From positions 1-64,000 of the forward strand of contig NZ_JAHKRM010000031.1 in the NCBI RefSeq assembly GCF_019396345.1: 64,000 nt of DNA, in the 5' to 3' direction. Of this stretch, positions 48,111 to 55,522 are shown in pieces. Below the pieces are notes generated by a model, which was not told the DNA's origin, made no database searches, and saw nothing but the letters and a program-made list of their open reading frames with translations. The position numbers and the translations under genes are program-made. This DNA is from Nonomuraea guangzhouensis. GTDB lineage: Bacteria > Actinomycetota > Actinomycetes > Streptosporangiales > Streptosporangiaceae. Positions within the stretch are counted from its first letter, which is position 1. Each line of letters starts with the position of its first letter.

Positions 48111-48527
48111 TTAGATGATGGTGAAGGTGGCGTCGACCAGGTACTGCCACTGCTCCCGGTCGGAGTCGTGGTTGTCGACCAGCAGCGGGCCCACCAGGTC
48201 GTCGGCCACCAGGCAGCGCGCATCGCCGATCACGGCGGGGCTGCCGGTGAGTGCCGTCACGGCGTTGGCGTACGCGACGGCGGCGTCTTCGGCGGCTTCG
48301 TCGGTGCCCGCGTAGATGCTGGCCGAGATGCGGGCGCTGTCGATCACGTCTTCGGCGACCACGTCCCCAGCGCGGCCGATCCGGGACAACAGCACGTAGG
48401 CGCCCTGGCCGGGCGAGCGGGGATGCTGCCGGAACGCGCCCAAGGCGATCGGCTTGCCTGGCCCGACGAGGGTGGTCTGCGAGGTGAGCCAGGACCGGAC
48501 GAGCCGTACGGCGGCGACGTAGGCCAC
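48111..48527 (-). CDS. Tail terminator-like protein
   Basis: 138 residues: MAYVAAVRLVRSWLTSQTTL, then HPRSPGQGAYVLLSRIGRAG and EQWQYLVDATFTII at the end. Alpha-then-beta order and position between the HK97-gp10-like gene and the tail tube gene fit the tail terminator that caps the tail tube. Confidence 0.65.
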   Translation of the reverse strand: MAYVAAVRLVRSWLTSQTTLVGPGKPIALGAFRQHPRSPGQGAYVLLSRIGRAGDVVAEDVIDSARISASIYAGTDEAAEDAAVAYANAVTALTGSPAVIGDARCLVADDLVGPLLVDNHDSDREQWQYLVDATFTII

Positions 48528-48528
48528 G

Positions 48529-48969
48529 TCATGCCTGCCGCAGGTCTTCGAGCGCCGGCCGAAGGTGGGGTTGCGCCTTGGTGCCGGGGTGGTGGACGAC
48601 GCGGGCGAAGTGGATTTTGCCGTCGCCGTCGAACCAGCGCAGCCAGCCGCCAGGCTTTTTCGGCCGGATCACGTGAGGCCGTGTGCCGACCTCCATGAAC
48701 AGACCCAGGGGCTCGCCTTGAGGCGTGCGGGCGGGGCTGGAGATGTCGACGTACTGGGTGACGTCGCGGCCACGATCCCACCGGATGACGGAGCGGAGGT
48801 GGCCGGGCGGTCGCCCTCCTGAACCTGCCGGGGAGACCGGCGCCCGACGCTGGGCACCCAGCTTCACGATCTCGCCGTAGCGGGCCATCCGCTTGCCGAC
48901 CGGTCCCGTGTAGGAGTGCAGGACCCGGAACACTTCCTGCTCGTTCCAGATGAGGGTGACGTCTGCCAC
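48529..48969 (-). CDS. HK97-gp10-like neck protein
   Basis: 146 residues: LGAQRRAPVSPAGSGGRPPG, then RDVTQYVDISSPARTPQGEP and MEVGTRPHVIRPKKPGG, ending PGTKAQPHLRPALEDL. The xPHxIRPKKPGG plus PxPFLRPAL signature is that of HK97 gp10-family head-tail completion proteins. The metal-free fold links portal complex and tail. Confidence 0.8.
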   Translation of the reverse strand: MADVTLIWNEQEVFRVLHSYTGPVGKRMARYGEIVKLGAQRRAPVSPAGSGGRPPGHLRSVIRWDRGRDVTQYVDISSPARTPQGEPLGLFMEVGTRPHVIRPKKPGGWLRWFDGDGKIHFARVVHHPGTKAQPHLRPALEDLRQA

Positions 48970-48978
48970 GGTCGCCTC

Positions 48979-49425
48979 CTACAAGGGGTAGTCGCCGTAC
49001 CAGACGGGCTCAGGCATCGCCCACACCGGCAGGAGCGAGCCTTCCGGCCCGCTCCCCTGGTCGTTGATGGCGTCGATCAGCCGCTGCAGCACGTCCTTCG
49101 CCCGCTGGTCGAGCTGCTCGAACACGCTGACGTCAGCGACCCGGTCCGGGTAGGCGAGCTCGATGTCGGCGGCGGCCCTCAACGCCGCCGCCTCCGACGC
49201 GAGCCCAGCGAGGAACGCCGGCGTTGCCGGGATGGTGCCGCCAACAGCGCCCAACACCTCGACCACGGCGGCCTTGATGTGCCGGGTGGCCTGCTCGTCC
49301 GTCGGTGTCGTGCTGCCGTTGAACGTCGCCAACATCGTGTCCGAGCTGGGGGCGTTCGCGTCGCGGGTACGGGTCGGGATGTGGTCGGCGACCTGCTCAA
49401 GCGTCGGCTGCCACGACTCAGCCAC
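48979..49425 (-). CDS. Head-tail connector protein
   Basis: 148 residues, helical: WQPTLEQVADHIPTRTRDAN, then LAGLASEAAALRAAADIELA. This is the common actinophage connector (adaptor) style, with YPDRV and ERLDQ-like helices. It directly follows a hairpin downstream of the capsid genes. Assignment is by order plus pattern. Confidence 0.7.
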   Translation of the reverse strand: MAESWQPTLEQVADHIPTRTRDANAPSSDTMLATFNGSTTPTDEQATRHIKAAVVEVLGAVGGTIPATPAFLAGLASEAAALRAAADIELAYPDRVADVSVFEQLDQRAKDVLQRLIDAINDQGSGPEGSLLPVWAMPEPVWYGDYPL

Positions 49426-49453
49426 CGGCCCACCTCTCCCCTACTCGTTTGGG

Positions 49454-49498
49454 GTGGACCGGCCGCGGGCAACGGGGGATGCGCCGCGGCCGGTCCAC
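49454..49498. terminator. Perfect 15-bp hairpin after the capsid block
   Basis: GTGGACCGGCCGCGG (49454-49468) and CCGCGGCCGGTCCAC (49484-49498) with a 15-base loop and no T-run. Lying just after the capsid and following small gene in transcription order, it may cut transcription partly so that capsid exceeds tail proteins. Confidence 0.65.
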
Positions 49499-49500
49499 GC

Positions 49501-49875
49501 TTACGACTGCTGGCGGACGTACCGGTCCAGCAGCTGGTCCCGCGTGAGCGTCTCCAGCTCGTCGCGGTCGCCACCGTGGGCGATGCCGTAGTCGATGAGA
49601 TCGGCCTTACGGGAAGCAGAGTTGACGGACGGTGGCGCCGGATCGTCCGATGCGCCGTCCGACTTCTCCGCAGGTTCCTCGCGCTCGCCGCCCGAGGCTG
49701 GCTTGGGCTCGTCCAAGGCGCGGATCATGCCGGAGTTGAGCAGGTGGTCGAGCTTCTCCTGCGGCACGCCGTCGGGCAGGATCGCGCCCTGGTAGTAGGT
49801 GCCGAGCGCGGGCCCGGACGGCGTCATGGCGGGGACGTGGACGACGCATGGCGCCGTCACCTGGTAGCGGGTCAT
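49501..49875 (-). CDS. Small head-tail region protein
   Basis: 124 residues from the ATG at 49875. GTYYQGAILPDGVPQEKLDH, then LLNSGMIRALDEPKP, is a frequent small actinophage module placed after the capsid gene. The C-terminal half is acidic and ends with a Rho-N-like helix pair (ASRKADLIDYGIAHGGDRDE). Function unknown. Confidence 0.65.
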   Translation of the reverse strand: MTRYQVTAPCVVHVPAMTPSGPALGTYYQGAILPDGVPQEKLDHLLNSGMIRALDEPKPASGGEREEPAEKSDGASDDPAPPSVNSASRKADLIDYGIAHGGDRDELETLTRDQLLDRYVRQQS

Positions 49876-49885
49876 GGCAACCACC

Positions 49886-50812
49886 TCACGTGCCGGTGAT
49901 CTTGTAGCCTGCGCCGGGCTCCTGCACGATCGGCACCGTCAGGCGGCGGGCCCACATCTCCCAGGCGTCCCGGCGGGCGAGCCGCTCGGTCTGGACCTGG
50001 ATAGCCATGTCGCTCACCGTGTAGCCGGGGTCGACCTCAGCCTCGTCCGCCATGCCGCCGAGCTGCTTGCTGTCGAGCACCCACACGTCGTTGGACGGCA
50101 GGCTGGACACAGGAGCGACCACGACCGCCAAGTCGTCGATGACGTCGATCGGGCCGCCATAGACCGGGTTGTCGGTGGTTTCCCGACGCCTCAGGTTCGA
50201 GATGTTGGGGTCGGACGCCATGTAGGCGTACTTCGTGCTGCTGAGCAGGATCGTGTCGGGCATGTAGCCCTGGTTGAGGTCGAGGATCGCCGCCTTGGCA
50301 AGCTCGATGTCGCGCAGGATCATCGCCGTGGTGGCGTTGTTCCACGCCGCTGTGGCCGCACCAGAGGCGGTGATCGCCGACCCGATCGCGGACACGGTGA
50401 CCGAATCGACCTGCTTGATCACGCTGTTGATCAGCTTGCGGAGGGCGCGGTCCACCGCGTCGCCCGCATACACGTTCCGCTTGATCTCCTCGTCGGTGAG
50501 GTCGACCGCCTGGCCCCACTTCTGGACCGCGGCCAGCGCCGCAGCGCCGCTCGGCGGGACGTCCTTGGGGTACTCGGAGCCCGCTCCGACAGCCTCGACA
50601 GGACGGGTGTTGACGATCGGCTCGGAAACCTCGTACAGCACGGCGCCGCCGCTGCTGCGGAAACGCTGAGTGAGAATCTGGTCGCTCACGAACCTCAGGT
50701 CCGTGAACGTGCGCAGACGGCGACGGATCTGCGTCGGCGACTGCAGGAACCGGCTGATGCTGAGCAGGTCGCCCGAAAGGGTGGGCGGCGCGGCCGGGTA
50801 GGTACCAGGCAT
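49886..50812 (-). CDS. Major capsid protein (HK97 fold)
   Basis: 308 residues. DLRFVSDQILTQRFRSSGGA near the start, then RPVEAVGAGSEYPKDVPPSG, a spine-helix-like stretch and SSTKYAYMASDPNISNLRRR, ending RRLTVPIVQEPGAGYKITGT. The pattern and position (after protease/scaffold and DUF2190) fit an HK97-type capsid. The N-terminal delta region is short because scaffold comes from the protease gene. Confidence 0.8.
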   Translation of the reverse strand: MPGTYPAAPPTLSGDLLSISRFLQSPTQIRRRLRTFTDLRFVSDQILTQRFRSSGGAVLYEVSEPIVNTRPVEAVGAGSEYPKDVPPSGAAALAAVQKWGQAVDLTDEEIKRNVYAGDAVDRALRKLINSVIKQVDSVTVSAIGSAITASGAATAAWNNATTAMILRDIELAKAAILDLNQGYMPDTILLSSTKYAYMASDPNISNLRRRETTDNPVYGGPIDVIDDLAVVVAPVSSLPSNDVWVLDSKQLGGMADEAEVDPGYTVSDMAIQVQTERLARRDAWEMWARRLTVPIVQEPGAGYKITGT

Positions 50813-50833
50813 GTCCTATCTCCTTTCGGGAGG

Positions 50834-51214
50834 TTAGCGGCCGATCCAGCGGGCCTTGTTGCCAGCGGTGGCGGTCGAGACGGCGGTGCCCATGAGGGTG
50901 CCCGCCGCGGCGATCGTGCCGAGCGTGCCGGAGTCGACACCGCCAGCGGTGGACGAGGTGAGGGCGGCGCCTGCGGTGACGCCGGCCGGGGTGGTCGTCT
51001 CGTGAACGACTCCCGGGATGGGCCACACGGTGACGCGGGTGCCGGAGGTGGCGTCGTGGGCGGCCACACCGACGTAGGCGCCGTTCGCGCCCGCGGTGGG
51101 GGCGACCGTGCCGACACCGGAGGCGAAGACCACCTGGCCCCCGGTGATGGTGGCGGAGGCGGTCATCGTGAAAGGCTCAGTGCCGCCGTAGTAGACCGGT
51201 GCGTAGTCGGCCAT
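50834..51214 (-). CDS. DUF2190-like capsid accessory protein
   Basis: 126 residues: FTMTASATITGGQVVFASGV, then GAYVGVAAHDATSGTRVTVW and WIGR at the end. Gly/Ala/Thr-rich beta protein matching the DUF2190/decoration style found between scaffold and capsid genes. It would cement the capsid surface. Confidence 0.75.
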   Translation of the reverse strand: MADYAPVYYGGTEPFTMTASATITGGQVVFASGVGTVAPTAGANGAYVGVAAHDATSGTRVTVWPIPGVVHETTTPAGVTAGAALTSSTAGGVDSGTLGTIAAAGTLMGTAVSTATAGNKARWIGR

Positions 51215-51216
51215 GA

Positions 51217-51702
51217 TCAGCCCACCTTCCGGGAGAACAGGCTGTCGAACTCGGTGTCGTCGGAGTCGGTCGGCTCGCCGCCGGGCTCGCCCACGTCCTG
51301 AAGCGGGACGACTCCGTCGGCGAGGCTCGCCAGCGTCTGCCGGGTGCCTTCCGGGTCGAGGTCGTACAGCCGCGCCCAGTGCTCGCGCCTTGCGGGCGGG
51401 AACTTGCCGGCGTTGATGGCGTCGTCGAGCGCCCGGTCGCGGGCCTCGACCCGCTGCTGCGCCCGGGCGGCCACACCTTCGGCCGCCTGCTCGCGCAGCT
51501 CGGCAAGCGTGGCTTCGTCGATCGCGACCGTGCCCTCCGGCAGCTTGGCGGCTACCGGCTCAGCAGGGGTCTCGATGGGCTCGGTGGTGGGCTCAGTGAG
51601 CACGGCGAGCTGGTCGTCGAGCGCAGCGAGCAGGGCATCGTCGTCGAGCTCGGCGTCGGTGATGCCGAGCCGCTCACGCAGGCCCTCGCTCAGAGTGGAC
51701 AT
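51217..51702 (-). CDS. Nested scaffold protein (internal start)
   Basis: 161 residues from the ATG at 51702 (MSTLSEGLRERLGITDAELD), with AGGAGGAGG six bases upstream, better than the SD of most genes here. It is identical to the C-terminal part of the protease polypeptide, as lambda Nu3 is to C. Acidic, helical: LPEGTVAIDEATLAELREQA, then RDRALDDAINAGKFPPARRE. Supported by the RBS alone. Confidence 0.6.
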   Translation of the reverse strand: MSTLSEGLRERLGITDAELDDDALLAALDDQLAVLTEPTTEPIETPAEPVAAKLPEGTVAIDEATLAELREQAAEGVAARAQQRVEARDRALDDAINAGKFPPARREHWARLYDLDPEGTRQTLASLADGVVPLQDVGEPGGEPTDSDDTEFDSLFSRKVG

Positions 51703-52785
51703 GCTGTCCTCCTCCTGGGTTTCTTGGGGCCCCGCGGCCGGCTCGGCCGGGGGAGTCTGTGATGCCGCGACGGCAACCACGCTCGGGGTGGCGTGGTTCT
51801 CTTCGTCGGGCAGGTGATCGCGCAAGTGGCGTTCGATCGTGGACCGTTCGGCGTCGGTCAGGCCGTCGGTCTGCGGCAGCCTGGCCAGCGCATTACGCAC
51901 CCCGTTCAGGGATGCGGCGCCCGGCTTGCCGTCGGCGTCCACGACGTGGTGCGGCAGCTTGCAGGCGCTCTTCGGGACGGCGCCGTCCTCGACCTGGTCG
52001 CCGTCGTACCAGCCGTACATCGCCTTGGCCGTCGCGACCGGCACGGGGGAGGGGAGCTTCTTCTCCTGTGCCGGCCCGTCCCAGGCGCCCTCTTCAACGG
52101 ATGTGCTGTGCGGGCCGACCGCGGTAGCGAGCGGGGCGGGAGCGTGCTCGCGGCCGGCGTAGCGGAACACCGACAGGTTCCACGCGTTCGCTACGGCCTT
52201 GTCGGGTTCGGACTGCTGCTCGCGATGCTGGCCCACCTCGTCCGCGAGGCCTGCCGCGACGGCTTCCTCAGCGGAGTACCAGGTCTCGCTCGCCATCCGC
52301 TCACGCCAGTCGGCGACGGTCCCGCCAGCGCGTTCGGCGTAGACGGACGCGATGTTTTCGGAGTGGCGGTCCAGCCGCTCTGCCTCATCGCGCATGTCGG
52401 CGGCGTCGCCGATGCACATAGCCCACGGATTGTGGATCATCATCTGCGAGTGCGGCTGCATGACGATCCGGTCGCCCGCCATAGCGATCACGGAAGCGAT
52501 CGATGCGGCTAGGCCATCCACGTACGTGGTCACCTTCGCCGGGTGGGACCGGAGAACATTCATGATCGCCACGCCGTCGAAGACATTGCCACCAGGGCTG
52601 TTGAGCCGGAGGCTGATCTCGCCCGCGGTGACGGCCTTGAGCTCCTCCAGGAAAGCGCCGGCCGAGACGCCGAACCAGCCGATCTCGTCGTAGATGACGA
52701 CCTCGGCCGCGCCGTCAGCGAGGTTGCTGATCCGGTACCAGTCCGCGTTGGTGCGCGCCTGTGGGCGTGCGGTCTTCAGCCTCAC
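51217..52785 (-). CDS. Head maturation protease (ClpP-like) with C-terminal scaffold
   Basis: 522 residues from a GTG at 52785. The S14 ClpP-like protease (about 20-200) has the substrate strand SLRLNSPGGNVFDGVAIMNV, nucleophile S95 in GLAASIASV, and H118 in MMIHNP. A linker domain (KKLPSPVPVATAKAMYGWYD, then a DUF-like helical unit) follows. The last 160 residues are acidic and helical, like scaffold. Inside the gene a strong SD (AGGAGGAGG) precedes an in-frame ATG at 51702, so the scaffold part is probably also made separately. It cuts scaffold and capsid precursors during head maturation. Confidence 0.85.
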   Translation of the reverse strand: MRLKTARPQARTNADWYRISNLADGAAEVVIYDEIGWFGVSAGAFLEELKAVTAGEISLRLNSPGGNVFDGVAIMNVLRSHPAKVTTYVDGLAASIASVIAMAGDRIVMQPHSQMMIHNPWAMCIGDAADMRDEAERLDRHSENIASVYAERAGGTVADWRERMASETWYSAEEAVAAGLADEVGQHREQQSEPDKAVANAWNLSVFRYAGREHAPAPLATAVGPHSTSVEEGAWDGPAQEKKLPSPVPVATAKAMYGWYDGDQVEDGAVPKSACKLPHHVVDADGKPGAASLNGVRNALARLPQTDGLTDAERSTIERHLRDHLPDEENHATPSVVAVAASQTPPAEPAAGPQETQEEDSMSTLSEGLRERLGITDAELDDDALLAALDDQLAVLTEPTTEPIETPAEPVAAKLPEGTVAIDEATLAELREQAAEGVAARAQQRVEARDRALDDAINAGKFPPARREHWARLYDLDPEGTRQTLASLADGVVPLQDVGEPGGEPTDSDDTEFDSLFSRKVG

Positions 52786-52795
52786 TGGTGCTCTC

Positions 52796-54871
52796 CTAGC
52801 CGTTCCAGATCGCGATCACTGTGCCTCGGCAGCGGATGCCGCCCTGGCAGTGGATGTAGCCGCCGTTGCCGTAGGCGGCCTGTGCGGCGTCGACGTCGTC
52901 GAAGACGGTCCCGTCGATGTCCGAGCACGGTGGGCAGGTCGAAGGGTCGAGAACCTCGGTGGCGATGTATTCGGCGACCGGCGCTTCCCGCAGCACGGCG
53001 AACCGACCGGAGGCTTGCGCCTGCGATAGCGCGGCGCCGAGCTGGTCACGCAGGAACCGGTCCGACAGGCTGAGCAGGAACAGCACGACCGCGGCGGCTA
53101 CTGCTGCAGCTGCCGCACCCGGCACGGCCAAGCGGAGCGCTTCCCGAGCTGCCGCACCGGCCAGCCAGGCGGCCAGCAGGGCGGCGATGACTGCGGCGAC
53201 CGCGCCCAGTGCTTCCTCGTCGACAGGCGGTGGATCCACGTTGACGCCCTGGGAGTCGGCCTCGGCCGCCATCTGGTCGGCTGCCGTCCCGGCGAGCGCC
53301 ACCATGGCCGTGGTGAGGAGCGCCGCCGCGGCGGCACTGTCGAGGCTCATCTCAGCGAGGGCTTGAAGGTCGTCGTCTTTGATGGCTTGCTCGATCTGGT
53401 TGGCGAGGTCGTCTCGCCAGTCGGTGGAGATGTCCTGCCAGTCGTCGAGCAGCTTGTCGAGTGCGTCCTGCCAGGTTTGGTGGATGGCGGCCGGGTCCAT
53501 GCCGGAGTCGTTCTCGGCGAGCGTGAGCTGCCGTCGGACGCCCTCCTCGGTGGCTGCGGCGCGCGCCTGCCGTGCTCGGGCTGTACGGCGCCGCTTGCGC
53601 GCCTGAGCGGCTACCGGCTGCGGGTCGGCCTCCGGGACGGGAGGGGTCGGAAGCGCCGTCTGGGAGCGTTCAGGGAGCCGCCACATCTTGCGGACGTACG
53701 CCTCAAGCTCCGGGTCCGGGCTGATGGCGCCCGAGCGGATGAGCTGGTCGAGCGCTTCCGCCGTCACTTCCTGGCGGGAGCCGACATCCTGAACGACGAT
53801 CTTCGGTGCGGGTTCGTCCTCGCCCCAGTTGTAATCAACCAGCTGGGTGACGATGCCGCTGAGCCCCGGCTGGCCGGAGGTGGCGGTGTCGGCGATCTCG
53901 TCGGCCACGGCCTGGAGCGACAGCAGGAACAGGTCGAGGAACGACTGACCGAGGGCACGAGATCCGTTGCTGGTGTCGCCCAAGTCCATGAGCCCGGCCA
54001 GGGCTGACCTGCTCATCTGCTGGTCGAGGTAGTGGATGAACGCCATCGCGTCCGGCGCCGACCCGGTCATGCCGGTGATGTTCAGCTTGAACCCGGCGGG
54101 TAGACCGACACCCGACTGATCGCCCACCCGCATCGCCGACGCGAGGCGCTGCGCCTCCGCCACCTGAGCCGGGGTTGAGCTGGCCGGCGCTTCGACGTTG
54201 GGGACACCCATACCGAAACGCCTGATCGACGTGGCGTTGACCCTCCACGTCTCATGCTTGAGCAGCCACGGCCCATAGCTCGCTCTCAGGATGGAGCGTC
54301 CGGCCCAGTTGGCGCCCTCACGCTCGTGTACGTACCACGCCAGGCGATCGGCGGGGATCGGCTTCGAAGCCGGGGCCACGTCCTGCTGAACGCTGGCGAT
54401 GGTGCCGTCGCGGTTGAGGTTGATGGCGCCGATGGTGTGCGGCAGCCGCTCGCCGAGATTCACCAGCCGGGCGCGACCGTCGCGGATCTCGTAGCGGCGC
54501 TCGAACGGCATGAAGCCGAACGTGAGTGACTGCAAGGCGAGGCGGAGGTGGTCGGCCCAGCGCACGCCGCGCCGTCGCGCTGGGCCGGGCTCGGCGTCCG
54601 ATCCGAGGATCGGCAGTCCGAGGTCGTCAGCGACGAGTTGGACGACCTCTTCGCGGCATCCCGCCGGGTCTATCGCCCACGTCGCACGCCTGATAGGCAG
54701 CGAGTAGGCGGCGAGGACGGCAGTGAGCTGCGGGTCGTGCCGCATCCTGGCGTACGTCTGGACGGACTGCGGCCAGATCAGGTCAGGGATCTGCTCCAGC
54801 ATGTCGCCGAGCCACAACCCGTACACCTGATCCAGGTAGCCGATGTCCCTAGTGGGGGCGCTAATCGCCAT
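52796..54871 (-). CDS. Portal protein fused to MuF head-morphogenesis domain
   Basis: 691 residues from the ATG at 54871. The first 430 are a DUF935-like portal (LDQVYGLWLGDMLEQIPDLI, then GRARLVNLGERLPHTIGAIN, LAWYVHEREGANWAGRSILR, NWGEDEPAPKIVVQDVGSRQ). A basic linker (AQARKRRRTARARQARAAAT) is followed by helices. The end CPPCSDIDGTVFDDVDAAQA, then GGYIHCQGGIRCRG, is the Cys/His end of MuF-type minor head proteins. These two are usually separate genes; here no stop separates them. The portal is the dodecameric DNA gate of the head. Confidence 0.85.
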   Translation of the reverse strand: MAISAPTRDIGYLDQVYGLWLGDMLEQIPDLIWPQSVQTYARMRHDPQLTAVLAAYSLPIRRATWAIDPAGCREEVVQLVADDLGLPILGSDAEPGPARRRGVRWADHLRLALQSLTFGFMPFERRYEIRDGRARLVNLGERLPHTIGAINLNRDGTIASVQQDVAPASKPIPADRLAWYVHEREGANWAGRSILRASYGPWLLKHETWRVNATSIRRFGMGVPNVEAPASSTPAQVAEAQRLASAMRVGDQSGVGLPAGFKLNITGMTGSAPDAMAFIHYLDQQMSRSALAGLMDLGDTSNGSRALGQSFLDLFLLSLQAVADEIADTATSGQPGLSGIVTQLVDYNWGEDEPAPKIVVQDVGSRQEVTAEALDQLIRSGAISPDPELEAYVRKMWRLPERSQTALPTPPVPEADPQPVAAQARKRRRTARARQARAAATEEGVRRQLTLAENDSGMDPAAIHQTWQDALDKLLDDWQDISTDWRDDLANQIEQAIKDDDLQALAEMSLDSAAAAALLTTAMVALAGTAADQMAAEADSQGVNVDPPPVDEEALGAVAAVIAALLAAWLAGAAAREALRLAVPGAAAAAVAAAVVLFLLSLSDRFLRDQLGAALSQAQASGRFAVLREAPVAEYIATEVLDPSTCPPCSDIDGTVFDDVDAAQAAYGNGGYIHCQGGIRCRGTVIAIWNG

Positions 54872-55082
54872 CGACCGGCACCTTCTCCAACTCGTCAGCG
54901 ACGCCGCGCAGGAGGTCAGCGATCCGGCGGCGGAGTTCGACGTGGTCGACCTCGACGGCGACGTTCCATCGACCTGCGGCGTCGCGCCCGATCGATCGGG
55001 GGGCAAGTGGCAGTTCGACCGTCCCGATCTCTCCCACGGTGGTACCGACGGCGAGAATGACGGGCAGGGTGGGCTTGGCCAT
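54861..55082 (-). CDS. Small phage protein upstream of the portal
   Basis: 73 residues from the ATG at 55082 (MAKPTLPVILAVGTTVGEIG), an ATG or GTG at codons before being an alternative. VELRRRIADLLRGVADELEK forms a helix at its end. Its stop overlaps the portal start. It shares a GTVExL / LxxVADxLK pattern with the next gene at 55168-55509, so the two may be divergent paralogues. Confidence 0.65.
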   Translation of the reverse strand: MAKPTLPVILAVGTTVGEIGTVELPLAPRSIGRDAAGRWNVAVEVDHVELRRRIADLLRGVADELEKVPVDGD

Positions 55083-55167
55083 GACGCTCACCCCGCTCTT
55101 CGGTTGTAGGTGTAGGTGCGGCGGGGTCGGAATCCCCCAAGCCGGGAATCGAATGATCAGACTGTGA

Positions 55168-55509
55168 TCAGCTCGGTTTTACGCGGTTCCACACCCGCTC
55201 GTTGGCCGCGTGCACGTTCGTCCACAGGTTGTGGCGGTGGTCTTCGTCGGCTTCGGCCCAGTCGGCCCGGAGGCGGTCGACGGCGTGCACGAGCCGACGC
55301 ACCTCGACGGGCAGATCGGCGATCTCAGCGGGCTCACCAGTTGCCGGAGCCTTGCGACGGAGGGTGTAGCCGTCCTTCAGCGTGTCGGCCACCGCGCGCA
55401 GGAAGCGTTCCAGCTCCGCCCACCGCTCATCGTCAGTGCCGAGCGCCTCCACAGTGCCAACGTCGTACGCCGTGTCGCCCACGGTCAACGTGACCCGTTG
55501 CACCGCCAT
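55168..55509 (-). CDS. Small hypothetical protein downstream of the terminase
   Basis: 113 residues: MAVQRVTLTVGDTAYDVGTV, then WAELERFLRAVADTLKDGYT and a C-terminal helix HRHNLWTNVHAANERVWNRV. Beta start then helices. Unknown; could be a head-related or small terminase-like helper, but nothing shows it. Confidence 0.65.
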   Translation of the reverse strand: MAVQRVTLTVGDTAYDVGTVEALGTDDERWAELERFLRAVADTLKDGYTLRRKAPATGEPAEIADLPVEVRRLVHAVDRLRADWAEADEDHRHNLWTNVHAANERVWNRVKPS

Positions 55510-55522
55510 GTCCGTCCCCGTT

